Source: Hygrocybe punicea (taxonomy: Eukaryota > Basidiomycota > Agaricomycetes > Agaricales > Hygrophoraceae). From it: 64,000 nt of DNA. The stretch lies in NCBI GenBank assembly GCA_963556145.1, contig OY744466.1:1736001-1800000 (forward strand), in the 5' to 3' direction. The position numbers and the translations under genes were made by a program. Below, piece by piece: positions 44,357-56,432 of this stretch. How positions within the stretch are numbered: the stretch's first letter is position 1; each line of letters begins with the position of its first letter. Below the pieces are notes generated by a model. The model was not told where the DNA came from. It worked only from the letters and a program-made list of their open reading frames with translations, and did no database searches.

Positions 44357-46200
44357 TGCTAGCCATGGTAAAAGTCGAAAGGAAAGAATTAATAAACGTA
44401 CACATGAGCAATCTTATAGTGAATGGACTTTAATGAATTAATTGGAGCTTCAAATAAAGATATTTCGGGTCGCAAGTTTGGCGCGTTACTAATAGTAGGG
44501 ATAGTAACTGCGATACTGGACCAGTTTGAATTTAATATATTAGGAAATTTGTTCTGTGCTTGGACCTCCGAGTCTGTTACCGAATCAACGAATCATTTTG
44601 CAGTGGCCTGCTCCGATGTGTCTGTCTTCCATCACGCCACTCATGTGCCCAACTCATCTCCTTGCCACGCATAGATGTAAGTCAGCTACTTTTTTCATTT
44701 AGGCACAGTGTATTGACTATTGATGCAGTTTATTAGTTTTATAGTTCCTAATGGATTCTGATGAACTTGAATACATGGATCCCCACGCCCGTGCAAGAGG
44801 ACGCGTCCAAGACCGCGATCCCACAATGCTGGCACCAACGCCCAGCCAATCAGCACCAGCGCCAACTCTATGCCACCATGCCACCGCCAAGATGTCGCAA
44901 GTGCCAGCTAATGGCAAGCCGACTCAACAACCACGGAAACGAGGAGGAGGACAACGAGTGCGACGATTCGCACCGAGAACACCAACGGCCTCGAACAGTG
45001 GAACTAACGGTGGCGGACCAGGCAGGATGAGGGTAATGTGGAGGGTTGCCACCAGCGATGGTGTAGTCGATGGTGGCGGCGGCGTTGAGATATCACCACT
45101 AGAACCGCTGCTGCGGCCATCCATGCGACTTGACGGCGGCAGCGATCTGGACTGCGAAAACAACAAAGGAAGTGATGGGGACATCTGAGATGACGTCCCC
45201 ACTGGCTTTATTGATGGTGGGATATTGGGAGGGCCGTGGGAGGCCCCAAGGGCGAAGGTGAGTACCCACCCTTTCCCCCACGTACTAACCATTCCTGCCG
45301 CTCATTCGGGGCCAGGAGCCCTCCGCCATCCATCATCCCCTTTCCGTTTCCCCCATCCACCTTGCTTCCCAGCCCTTTTCTCACTATGCATTGCCACCCC
45401 CCGCTCCATGCACCCTTCCCCACCCCATCATCCATCCCAGCCCTCACTCACCCTCCAGCGCCCTTCACCAATTTCAGACCCCATCCGGTGCCTCTGTGAA
45501 GGTGAGTACCCACCCCTTTGCCAGTGGCGCCCCATGCATCCTTATTTTTTATTTCTTTTATTTCTCTTTTATTTGCTGTATTTTCATGTATATTAGTCTA
45601 TATACACTATCTAGAGGCACTAATATATGTCATATACAAATATCTTGAAGAAATAGCGACTACCAGCATTGCGCCCACAAGTTTACATGTAAAAAAGATT
45701 TAGATATGATAAGTCCTTTTACAGCGGGATGTTTGAACGCAGGGGACTTGTTTGGAGATGAAGGGAAACAGGAGGCTCTGGGGTGCTGAATGAGGGTTGT
45801 GGGTGGGTTGTCCAAATGCTGTGGGGCTGGGAATAATGAAAAACGAGGGCCGTCCGATCATGATGGGTTCACGTGTCTGAACCCAGTGGCAGGGGCTTGC
45901 CTGGGGGGACAAAGGGAAATGGGTTCTGGAAGGTGGAACAAGGGAGTATGGGGCAAACAGAGATGCATGAGGTCAGAAAGGGCAAAATACATTTATCATT
46001 CGAAGGATGGGAACAATTTAATTCAAGACGCATACGTTCCCGCAATATATACAAACATGAGATCCCGAGGGCGCATGCACTGACAATGCTGCTTATTGTC
46101 TCTGAGGTTTCAGAGAACATGGTGAATAATGCCACGACCACGACTTGCTGCATTGCTTTTTGGCTGCTGCCAACGCTGCCTTGTTGTCATCGGTCCAGAA
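44357..46200. other. Small ORFs and low-complexity sequence
   Basis: 44423-44674 (+) is an 83-codon ORF (MDFNELIGASNKDISGRKFG) with no known domain. 44750-45480 is GC-rich, Pro/Arg/Gly-rich in all frames, with a 20-bp direct repeat gaaggtgagtacccaccc at 45255 and 45499. 45700-46200 has ORFs on both strands (for example FTMFSETSETISSIVSACAL on minus) without clear assignment. Confidence 0.4.
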
Positions 46201-46213
46201 TGGGTTACTCCTG

Positions 46214-48400
46214 TCAAAAGCCACAGGAAGCATTTCTAGGGGGCCAGCTCTGTGGCCGATTGAGCATTCCCGTAAACACATAGAACCTGACAGTAACGAC
46301 CCAGACTAATGCATCTGCCATGGCCTCCTTATATAGAGATTTGTTGTGTCTGATAAAATCCTTGCTGAGTTGGGCAAGAGCAAGCGCTTCTTGCAAGATG
46401 TCCATGTCCTTCTGATAGTTACAAAGTTTGAAGTGTACTGATGAGTCCTCGGCTCCATGGGCCAATTTTCGGATGGAGTGAAGCAGCTGGCGGAGGGTCA
46501 GAACTTAGCCAACATGATATCAAAATATGCGTATCAATACCGCTATGTATTTGTGTACAGCGGTTGAGATGGTCTCTCCATCAGACCACAGATACTTTGC
46601 ACAGCCACTTTGCTCGAAGTTTTTGATAGCAGCCTCGTAGACTTCACCCCCGAACAACCTGATGATGCCCTAAGTCCTAGATCAGTAGGGTCCAATCAGC
46701 CAACACATGTTTTTCTCACCTTCACGTCACTCAAATATGGAGGAGTTATACCGCCCAAGACCTTTGCCGCAAGTGCTGTATTATGGTTTCGTGTCTTTTT
46801 GGTGGCAGCCTTTTTGTAAAAACCAAGTGTCAGGCATGGTGAAGGGCAAGACTCATTGCGTTGGACCTTTTCGTTTTTATAAACAAACTGCTCCATCATG
46901 CGGATGTCTCTAGCGTGGTGATTCGGCAGTTGGTTCCGGAGAAAACGTCTGGTTGCATAATTGCCAACAATGTCTAGGGGAAAAAATAAACAATATGAAT
47001 AATCGTAGATACAAATAAATGAGATATTACCCGGTTTTGTGCAGTCTGGGTATCTTCTACAGTATTCCTTGATTCCATCCTGTCGTTGACTATCCATGGC
47101 ATCATCATTGAGCTCAGGAAAGATAAAATTTATGACTCGACTGTAGCCGTAGTCATCGCTGAGGTGGAAAACTGCACAAATTGACTTGTCACCCTTTTCC
47201 AATGATGCCCATGTTAGCTCGCTCTTATTGGTATCGGAGGGTGCTGCCACGATATCAACAATTTTAGTATCCCATTTGAGGGGTAATGTTTGGGCCGACT
47301 TGGAAGCGTTGGGGGAAGGAGGACTGCATTGCATGACGTTCTGGCATAGACCTGTTCCTCGGAGTGAATCTTACTTGATAGATTGCCAGAAAATATGTTC
47401 CAGAGAGTCCCCATACATATCCATTAAAGTCACAACCTGCAAAGATAAATGAAACTCAGCTCCAGAGATATAAACAGCACAAAAAAAAGACTTACTGTGT
47501 CTTGAACAAATTGTGACGAAGCCAGGGCTTGCATATTGATTGGGACGATGGATGCACCCCCCTGATGGGCATATGCTTGAGGCATTTGGGATGTGGGGAC
47601 GGCACCTTGCGGAGATACCACCTGTTTTCCATCGTTACCTGTTATCCTGGTCTGCAGCATTGAATGAGGTTTAAACAGAAAATATAATGAATAAACAGCC
47701 TACAGAAACTGGGAAGAAAAACTGCACAGGGGCAGTATCCTGCCCAACCGCTGGTACTACTGTATTCAAGTTGGTGTTGTTGAGATTGAAATTGGAGCCG
47801 AGTCAGATAGACATGTGGTGGAAGCGGTGATATTTCGTCAACTAAGAAAGATGCCGCTGATGGCGTACTGACTTTAGTAATGGGCCTGAACAGTCCACTG
47901 CCATATGTGTTGGGTGTGATGGGTGGGGGAGTGGGACTAGTGGGTTGGAAATAATCATTAAACATCGGTGTGGTACTGGCCGCAGTTGACAGTGTCGGCT
48001 CTGCAATGTCCGTGTCCATAGCTGTGAACGGGGCTGGCCCAGCGTACGATAGCAATTCTAGGTCCAAGTCCACAGTATAGTCCGAGTCAGGCTGACAGTA
48101 GGATGTTGCTGCAGCACTACAATCATGATGACCGTGACTGAGACTCCCAGGGGACAAAAAAGAAGCCCATGCCAGTGAGGACAAACAGTGCAGTTCATTC
48201 GGTGCAGACTCGGAAAAACGTAGGGATTCAGATTCGTGGTGGGCACTAGACTGGGACTTAGAAGCAAACTTGAATGAGTTTGTGGCCATAACTTGAATGC
48301 CAGAGCCGACGTGGCTCAGACAAGACACTGCAAGACGTACGATTACAAGGCTCCGATGCATCTGCGGCCATGCAATGATACATGTCATAGGGACAATCAT
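46214..48400 (-). CDS. Hypothetical multi-exon protein
   Basis: Exon pieces on the minus strand: a Ser/Pro-rich N-terminal exon about 47690-48400 (SSAHHESESLRFSESAPNEL, SASFLVDEISPLPPHVYL); a short exon at 47510-47640 (MPQAYAHQGGASIVPINMQA); a large exon at 47030-47460 (VVTLMDMYGDSLEHIFWQSI, WASLEKGDKSICAVFHLSDD). Then an exon with RRFLRNQLPNHHARDIRMME and GFYKKAATKKTRNHNTALAA, one with YEAAIKNFEQSGCAKYLW, and a last exon ending CGF at 46214. An in-frame stop follows the Lys of QSIK at about 47370. GT and AG are present at most junctions. No known domain; the 5' exon start is undefined. Function not assigned. Confidence 0.5.
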
Positions 48401-48539
48401 CCCATAAGTCTGGGTCTGTCAGGGCCCCGATAATAATTCAATGGTTGAGCGGAGGAACATAACGTTATGCTACTGCTCTCATACCGCTTTTGGTTACTTC
48501 GTTTGCATTTGATTCCCACCACCACTGCACCAAATTGAA

Positions 48540-49004
48540 ATGAACACTCTCCCATCATCTCCAATTTTACCGTCTGACTCTTCACATGGATCACCCCAGT
48601 CATCTGGGGTGCCCCACCCTACCCTTCCATCCAACTCAGGCTTACTCCCAAGCTGGGACCACTTATCGAAGAGGCACAATATACTGCAGATTTTGCACGC
48701 GATGGATGAGTTGGATTGGATGGGTATAGCCTATGCCTATGAAGCGCGAGACGTTGTCGAAAATGAACTAAACCTCGCCAAAGGACGATATCACCAGCAA
48801 CTCATTGTAGCAAGATCCTACAAGTTGCACTTTTTGAAAGCAAAAAACAAACTTCAACAAATGAACCAAAAACTAGGCGTGATCATCGACATTACTGTGA
48901 AAGAAATATCCACCCAAAAGGATGACAGCCATCAAAAGAGTCCTACTGGTATGTCGCATCACTCATGGCTGCCGGCCTCAATAAATATGGCGCTACACAG
49001 GTAA
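48540..49004 (+). CDS. Hypothetical coiled-coil protein
   Basis: Divergent from the gene at 46214-48400, spaced about 140 bp. ATG 48540 (MNTLPSSPILPSDSSHGSPQ), a Ser/Pro N-terminus and an alpha-helical middle with heptad-like spacing (ARSYKLHFLKAKNKLQQMNQ). A short intron (gtatgt...ctacacag, about 48948-49000) would change only the last few residues. Length about 135-155 residues; no family recognised. Confidence 0.5.
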   Translation: MNTLPSSPILPSDSSHGSPQSSGVPHPTLPSNSGLLPSWDHLSKRHNILQILHAMDELDWMGIAYAYEARDVVENELNLAKGRYHQQLIVARSYKLHFLKAKNKLQQMNQKLGVIIDITVKEISTQKDDSHQKSPTGMSHHSWLPASINMALHR

Positions 49005-49424
49005 ATGATCCCAGAAGTTGGATGAGATGGATTACAACCTAGACACAGGTCCTAGAGTAGTGGGTCACGGTAGGTCGGTGTTTACTGTGGTATACACAAT
49101 AATGTTCATTTCTTGTCAAGCTTAGGCTTATTCTCAACGTTATTCAGGTCTGCTTTGGGGTTGGGAATTTGTATGATGTTGGTTTATTATTTTTCGACAA
49201 TATATATTTGTACTGCTTGCGGGTTGGCCATCGCATCCATCAACCAAAAAATTACAGCGTGAATGAGCAGCTTCCACAATGTCAAATGAAGATATAGCAT
49301 TTCCTAAAACACTGGTGAAAGTAGCTGATATCAATTACTACAACTTGAACGCATGAAGATAAAAGGATGGATGTATGAATTCCACATGGCATGTCCAACC
49401 GATTCCACAGCGGATGACGCCCAG

Positions 49425-49485
49425 CTACTTGACTCGTTTTTTCTGCTGAGGTCCATCAATGACCACCGATCCTGGCCCAGACTCC
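49425..49485 (-). pseudogene. G3, C-terminal tail (last exon)
   Basis: Reads LESGPGSVVIDGPQQKKRVK then TAG at 49425, a basic NLS-like end. The KDZ element separates it from the rest of G3; retaining one 8-bp duplication joins it in frame to KKRMRSE at 55650. Confidence 0.6.
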
Positions 49486-49499
49486 AATTCACTCAGGGC

Positions 49500-49800
49500 A
49501 TTCAGCAAGATATTACCAACTGAGATGGGATGCCTGAAAATGAGATCACCCAACTGACTTGGGGATAGCTGAATCAGGCTGAGATATATCCTGGCCCAAC
49601 TGACCTGGTCTAGGCTGATGCTATCAGGATATATCCTGGCCCAACTGACATGGTCCAGGCTGATTTTCTCAGGATATATCCTGGCCCAACTGACATGGTC
49701 TAGGCTGACTTCCCAGGATATATCCTGGCCCAACAGACATGGTCTAGGCTAATGTTGTCAGCATACCTCCTGCACCCACTATTGTCTAGGCTGATGCTAA
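49500..49800. repeat. KDZ left subterminal array of ~45-61-bp units
   Basis: Units of the form ggatatatcctggcccaactgacatggtctaggctgat repeat about 5 times. Each holds a near-palindromic aggatatatcct box. The array is inverted relative to the right-end array. Confidence 0.88.
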
Positions 49801-51416
49801 CCTCCACACATGCAAAATTTCTGGTGAAGATCATCTTTGGTTTATGTAATTAATTCACTATTTATTTTCTGCTATTTACAGATTTATATTCATAGAAAAA
49901 GATAATATCACTGGGTTCTTCACAAAGTAACATATACTTCAACATACAATTTATCATTACATTCAAAGAATGATAGAACTCCTATTTTTGCTCATCACTT
50001 GTAGAGAAATCATTGCTGTTTGCAGTTATTTTGGCACATGTAATATAATCACATTTATGATGTTTTCAACTCCCTCAGGTTTGGGCAGGATCAGGTGATT
50101 AGATAGGCAAATTGCAGTACATTCTGATTCCTAGATGCTAGTAATACACATGAAATAATTTGTGTGATATATACTCAGTTTGGCTTATAAATGACTAAAT
50201 TCAACATGTGGATTTTTGTGCATTTGTTATTGCTCTACAAGTGAGCCAATCTAATCATCTGATTCTGCTGAAAACTGAAGGAGTTAAAATTTTGATGTTG
50301 AAAACATCAAAATATTGTGATTATTCCACATGTGCCACAATAACTGCAAATAGCAATAAATTTGTATGCCTTGTCTGGATTTCTTTTTTGATGGCCCTGC
50401 TCATAATCCATATGCATTTCAGACTTCTTTCTAATTTCTGATATTAGTGTTTTTATTGACCATATCCACCAATAATCACTTACAATTTTTCAGCAGATAG
50501 AATGTTCTGAAACACTGACGTTACTTCTAGCTGAACTGTTATCCATTTTTCATGTGCTGCCTTCCCATGAATTTGAATTCCCCATTCCTTCAATCCCAGT
50601 ACAAGTAGAACAATTTTAACAAGTTCTCCTTTGCACTATTCTTTTTCCAAAACAATATTAGCAGTTTGTGGTAGGAACATATTTGTTGTGGTGGCCTTGA
50701 GAATTGTCTGAATTTCCTCAGTAGCCCAGGCAATTGTTCAGTATGTGGTAGATTAGAGGGTGAGAGTGGATAAGAGAGATCAGAGAGATCAGAGAGGCTT
50801 GAATGATCTTCAGAAAGTTGAAACAGAGTTTGTGCAAGATTTGTGCAAGATTGCTAGTGTAGTAACTCAGACTTGGAGTAAACTCATAAGTGACAGCTAA
50901 TTCCCATGTCAAAAATCACATGTTTAAGGTCATGTGATTGGGAATTAGCCACGTCAAAAATCACATGTTTAAGATCATGTGACTCTTCAGTTTCAATTAA
51001 AAACCCCGAAACCTTCGTGTTTGGCCTCCAGTGCTCTTCAACTTCCAGTCCACTCACCCCGGCAGAGAGAGCCGAATTTCTCTGCTTGATGCCAGGGCAC
51101 TGAAGTCCTGGTTTGGGTGCAGCCTCTGGATAGTTGTGAGCATTCAACTCTGGCCTTGACTGTCACCAGTGGGGAGGGTGGCCTCTCCACTATTCCTTGG
51201 GCATGTATCTGGGGTGGGTGACTGCAAAGGTCCTGTAGTCATGTAGTTTGAATTTTACCAAGCAATCAAGGAGCCCTATATATTTATGCTTAAAGAGAAA
51301 GTTCTACTATATGTACCAAGCCAGCCCACACTTCAATTCATGCCGCAGCATGTTCCACAAATGGCATTCAGTGATGTTGGCGGCATTGGTCCCACACCCA
51401 GTAAGATGGCTACATA

Positions 51417-51468
51417 CCTCGCCAAGCCGGCACACGCATCAATTGATGCGGTGGTGTGTTTCGCGAGG
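51417..51468. repeat. Double dyad, copy 10 (nested in KDZ element)
   Basis: Arms cctcgccaa and ttcgcgagg; core cgcatcaattgatgcg; 52 bp, exactly centred at 51442.5. Followed by GGCC/GTC-rich low-complexity repeats to about 52020, as in element F. Confidence 0.9.
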
Positions 51469-52104
51469 TGTTGGTGCCCTACTGGTGGGACCGTTCTCGT
51501 TGTTGGGGCCGTGAGGGCCATCGCCATCATTGTTGGGCCATGTTGGGCATCAGTGGGGCCGCTGTCATCGTTGGGTGTTGGCTGGGGGCCCTTTAGGGCA
51601 TTGGTGGGGCCATCGCCGTCGTCGTTGGGTGTTGGTGGGCCCATCATCGTCGTTGGGTGCTGGTAGGGCCATTGTCACCATTGGGCGTTGGCTGGGGCCC
51701 CTTAGGGCATTGGTGGGGCCATTGCCGTTGTTGGCAGCCCTGCTGGGCATTGGTGAGGCCGCCGCCGTCGTTGACGGCCCTTTGGGGGGCCATCGCCATC
51801 GTCGTTGGGTGTTGGCGGCCCTGTTGGGTGTGGCTCGGGCATTGTTGGGGCCACTGTCATCGTTGGCGGCCCTTTAGGGCATTGGTGAGGCCGTCAATGT
51901 CGTTGTTGGGCGTTGGGCATTGGTGGGGTCATGATCATCGTGGTCATCATGGTTGGATGTGGTGGGGCCATTGTTGTTGGCTGGGCATAGGGCGTCGTGC
52001 ACCAGGACCGAGTGGACCTGTGTGAGTAGTCAGTAATGTAGAATCTGAGACCAAACACTCACGGAGGTGTCGCGAAAGTGACTTGTGGGGTGTTGTGTTG
52101 CAGT

Positions 52105-52855
52105 GTTGTCACAGCCGTTTTCGACATGGATTTTGAAGAGTTTAGGCAATTGAGGACTTTCAAAATTTTCAGATATGAAGATATATATATATTTCAAGAA
52201 CTACAGAAGGGAAATGGGTGATTATATGGGCATTTATTATCTACTTTACAAGGGCTATCTATCTGTACTGCAATATACAAAGAATATATTGTGTTTGCCA
52301 AGTTATAGACCAAATAAAATGAATCTACTACTCAGACTTGTATCAGGTATAACTCACTGAATATGGCTCCAATTCACAAGGTCTAAGAGAGTGAAATGTT
52401 CTATTTATCAAGGAGAATAAGCTTATGTACCGTGATTTTGTTATGCTACTTTTTCTTGGAGTAGAAATCCATGATTTGTTTGAAATTGAGAAAGGTTACT
52501 GTTATTCCAGCAAAATCAAGATGTAGCCAAAATCACAGTACATGAGCTTATTCTCCTTGATAAATAGAACATTTCACTCTCTTAGACCTTGTGAATTGGA
52601 GCCATATTCAGTGAGCTATACCTGATACAAGTCTGAGTAGTAGATTCATTTTATTTGGTCTATAACTTGGCAAACACAATATATCTTTTGTATATTGCAG
52701 CACAGATGAATAGTTCTTGTAAAGTAGATAATATTTGCCTATATAATCACCCATTTCATGTTGGTAGTTCTTGAAATACATATCTGAGATTTTTCTAAGC
52801 CTAAACGGTTCAAAATCTGCAAGAAGTCTCAAGAATTTTGAAAACAGCTATAAGT
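52105..52855. repeat. ~750-bp foldback (inverted duplication) inside KDZ element
   Basis: Left arm from about 52105 and right arm to about 52855 are inverse copies, meeting near 52482. The same ~60-codon ORF reads out of both strands (LPSYRPNKMNLLLRLVSG at 52310 plus and 52650 minus). Not a gene. Confidence 0.85.
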
Positions 52856-53329
52856 ACAAGAAAAATAGGAAATAAAATGGTAAAACTTACAGGAATCTGG
52901 ACCTCTTGGTTTTGTGTTATGGTGGAGGCAAGTTATTAATAGGTTGGCAAAGCGAGTTGAATGAGAAAGTGTTTATTGTTTTGGAGTTGAGACTGCCTAT
53001 GACATTGCAAAAACTTCTTGAACTTCATTCTGTCTACTACTACTATGCCAATCATCACTACTGCCAGCAATGGGCTCCAGTACCTCAGTCTCAACTTGCA
53101 CAAAAGATTTGGATCTTGATATGGACATTTAAATCCATGGATGAAGCTGTACCCAGATAGTCACTCTGCAGCCCTTCCCACTAGAGCTTAGGAAAGATGA
53201 GGAGCCATCTAGTATTGTAGGCCCTCATTCTTGTTGCTTCCCTATGCTAATGAAAAATCCTTCACCAGTGTTGCTCTTGTGGGAATGGTGGTGAAGTCAT
53301 TTGCTGTGCTTATGGCCTTGGGGTCCAGG

Positions 53330-55080
53330 ATTTCTTTTGAAGAAGGATACCTTTTTTATTTGCCCCAAATGCCATGGAAAATATGACTGGCAAATGAAGA
53401 ACAAAATACCAACATCATACACAGTAAGTAAAAAAATGTCAAGCATTTATCTTTCAACTGACTGCTTTTGAGGGGATTGTTATGTTTTCCTCTGTACTCT
53501 CTCAACTGTATTCAGGGAGCTGGACAGATTTATAGGGAGATTCTGAAAACACCCTGGGCAAATTTGAACAAAGCGGTGAGTTCAACAAGTACAATATCCC
53601 ATGCTCATCATCAGGAGGTTCTAGATAATTATATGAATGATTCCAATTGAAAGAAACTAATCAAGTCAGGTATGATTTTAATAAGCTCAATCTATTACTA
53701 AAAAATGGAACAAAGCTGTACTTGAAGGAGAGGAGATGAAGGTTGCCTTGGATGAGTTGACTGACAGACTTAGTGATGAGTGGATTGCAGAATAGATGCA
53801 GTTGGAAAAACTGGCCATGAATCAACATGGGGACATGTTAAAAGTGTATGATGTTGCTGAAACTCATGGTAAACTTCAGTAATGTTGCTGCAATTCATTA
53901 TGTTGATTTGTCAATCTAGCATACAGTCTTGCAGGTGTGCAGGTGGAATAGAAAACAAGTCTGGTGATAAGATGAGGTATTCTAATATTTTGTCAATACA
54001 ATTTAATTTAGAGGGGGAACAGGACATATTTATTGAATTACTGAAGCTTAAGTCATTTCTCACTCATTCTAACATAGAATCACTCTTTGTCAGCACATAT
54101 GAACTCTGTGCAGACCATCATTGGCTAATAATAAAAGAACCTTCTCAAGAAATAACAGAGACTCCAAGCTCATATTATCAGCTTTGAAAAAAGCTATCTG
54201 CTGTCACTATCCTGAATAAAATAGAGAGGGCAGATCTCATGAAGATGGATATGTCTGAGGGTGAAGATGAAGAAAAGGATCTTTCGGATGATGATGAAGT
54301 CAAATACAGCTGAAAAGGTTATACTTCTTCCATTAAATCTTACTGCAGAGTGTCAACATTGGTGTGGACTGGATTACTTGAGCAAGCAGGAGGCTCAGTT
54401 GTGAATTGAACAAATGAATGATGCATTGGAGCAGTTGAAGGTGGCTTTGGGTAGAAAATCTCTCATTATGTGTAAAAAGATCTGGATTACTTTCATAAAT
54501 CAAAAAGCACTAAACAATCCACAAGGGTGTGAAGTCAGATTCACATACTGAATGGCAAAATTTCAACAATTGTTGCCAGCTACAATCATGCTCATGAAGC
54601 AAGGCAGTGACTGGGCTACACTAACTCAACATCCTATTACTAAAAGTGACCTTCAGATGCCTGCAGATATTACTGAGGCAAACAAAATTGGGAAAAAATC
54701 TTATAAGCTGCTATGGTTCTGGAGAATTGGAGATCAGGATGGTGATGAATCAAGTGAATACATGAAAGGCCATGGATGCATATCTGGTTGTTCAACTCAG
54801 TTGATAATAATAGTGTCTCTAGTTTACAGGTCAATTGGTTATGAAGCAGTGCAAGATTTCATGAAGAGGTTATTCAACTTCACTATGAAGTGAAATGGAC
54901 AATTAATTACTTTAAATTCCACAAAGAGAAGTGAGAAAATTGGGCAATAGAAGAAGAAATGGATGGTGAGGAGTCACTACACATCCATGGATTGAGAAGC
55001 TATGCTCCCAAGCAGACCCAGACCTGGGACAGGTTAGAGCCAAGAGCGCATGACCTATTTCATTCAATATTGGGGGATGA
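53330..55080 (+). pseudogene. KDZ transposase remnant
   Basis: Scattered frames: FFICPKCHGKYDWQMKNKIP near 53350 (Cys pair), QIYREILKTPWANLNKAVSS near 53525, a run KVALDELTDRLSDEWIAE with a stop, HWCGLDYLSKQEAQL near 54355, ALEQLKVALGRKSLIMCKKI near 54430, and the C-terminal block 54550-54890. Several TGA/TAG codons and frame changes. The order fits the C-terminal half of mushroom KDZ transposases; the catalytic N-terminal half is not recognisable. Confidence 0.65.
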
Positions 55081-55179
55081 TCTGTAGTAGGAAACAAGAT
55101 GTATTATTGGTCTTAACTTGACACTCAGGTTGGAATGTACAACCAGTCTGAATTGTACAACCAGTCTGAATTGTAATTG

Positions 55180-55641
55180 TTGAGCCAGATATATCCTGAT
55201 AGCACTGGGCTAAACCATTCCAGCTGAGGTGGGATATATTCCGATGCAATAAGCCTGGACCAGCCCATTTAGCCCAGGATATATCCTGATAGCATCAGCC
55301 TAGACCATCCCGGTTGGCCCAGAATAAATCCCAGGAAATCAGCCTAGACCATGTCAGTTGGGTTAGGATATATCCTAAGAAAATCAGCCTAAACCATGTC
55401 AGTTGGGCCAGGATATATCCTGATAGCATGAGCCTAGACCATCCCAGTTGGGTCAGAATATATCCTGAGAAAATCAGCCTGAACCATGTCAGTTGGGCCA
55501 GGATATATCCTGGGAAATCAGCCTAGACCATGTCAGTTGGCCTAAGATATATCTCAGCCTAATTCAGCTATCCCCAAGTGAGTTGGGCAATCTCATTTTC
55601 AGGCATCCCAAGTGAGTTGGTAATATCTTGCTGAATCTGGT
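55180..55641. repeat. KDZ right subterminal array, 8 units of ~45 bp
   Basis: Units gatatatcctgatagcatca-gcctagaccat-tcagttgggccag repeat 8 times, alternating between two sub-types (tgatagcat and gagaaaatc). Inverse of the left array. Ends cttgctgaatctggt. Confidence 0.9.
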
Positions 55642-56074
55642 GATTCACTACGCATCCTCTTCTTCCCAAACCACTTGTCATACCGAAGATAGGCCGTTTC
55701 GATGAGGCCAGCAGTGATACTGGAACGGATGAGCTTCCAATCCACCTTGAATAGGGTAGGTTGCGTCAATGGCATATGCCACTTGCGCAAGGTCTGAAGG
55801 ACGCATTTGGCCCAAACAGCTTGCAAACGGCTATCCAGGTCTTTGGAGGGAATATCTCCTGCTGCCAGTAAATTGAACTGAGGGAATGTCAGAGCTGAGT
55901 AAATGAAACTAGTGTTGCCGAAGTTCGGTTCGGTCTGGTTTTTCACTATTTTTGAAAAACCTGAACTGGAACTGTCGGTTCAGTTCAGCTGAATGCCAAA
56001 CCGGAACCAGAACCATGTCGAACGGTTTCAAGGCATTTGGTCTGCGTTCAAACCGCGAACCAACCTCCAAATCT

Positions 56075-56126
56075 CCTCGTGAAGACCAGGTGCACATCAA
56101 TTGATGTGGCGCTGGGTTTCACGAGG
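56075..56126. repeat. Double dyad, copy 11 (in element C)
   Basis: Arms cctcgtgaa and ttcacgagg, matched compensatory changes relative to other copies; core cacatcaattgatgtg; 52 bp, centred at 56100.5. Confidence 0.9.
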
Positions 56127-56380
56127 GAAGCAGCAGGTGGGACAGGAGGTGGGGTGGTTGTAGGAACTCAGGGAGGAGTGGAGGGCCAAAGTAAGGTGGC
56201 AGACAGCAACTACTTGCTGTCGCCATCCTCACTCTTGCCCTCGCCATCCCTGCTGTGGCTGCTGTCAATGACGGGGGCCATTTGGCCACCTTCATTGTTG
56301 TTGTCGTCCTGTAGTAGGCAGGGTGGGGGGGAGGAGATGGGGATGCTGCTAGCCCCCTCACCCCATCACCACCTATTTGA

Positions 56381-56432
56381 CCTTGGGACACTGGACGCAC
56401 GTCAATTGACGCGTCACCGTGTGTTCACGAGG
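56381..56432. repeat. Double dyad, copy 12 (degenerate left arm, in element C)
   Basis: Left arm ccttgggac, right arm ttcacgagg; core cacgtcaattgacgcg. Starts 306 bp after copy 11. Confidence 0.75.

Larger units (their letters stand above)
49494..55641. mobile_element. KDZ-type (Kyakuja-Dileera-Zisupton) transposon, 6.1 kb, decayed
   Basis: Target duplication aattcact at 49486-49493 and gattcact at 55642-55649 (7 of 8). Inverted termini share attcagcaagatattaccaa, followed by subterminal arrays. Decayed coding is plus-strand between about 53330 and 55080. It shows the pattern of KDZ transposase C-termini, MLMKQGSDW, QHPITKSDLQMPADITEANK, KKSYKLLWFWRIGDQDGDES, then an out-of-frame MEWTINYFKFHKEKW-like stretch. 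Many stops; not active. A block with dyad copy 10 and GGCC/GTC repeats (51360-52100) and a foldback (52105-52855) are nested within it. It interrupts G3. Confidence 0.8.

Noticed and set aside
51286..52025. Gly/Val/Trp-rich ORFs on plus strand
   Set aside because: GGCC/GTC low-complexity repeats after dyad copy 10; no protein-like composition.
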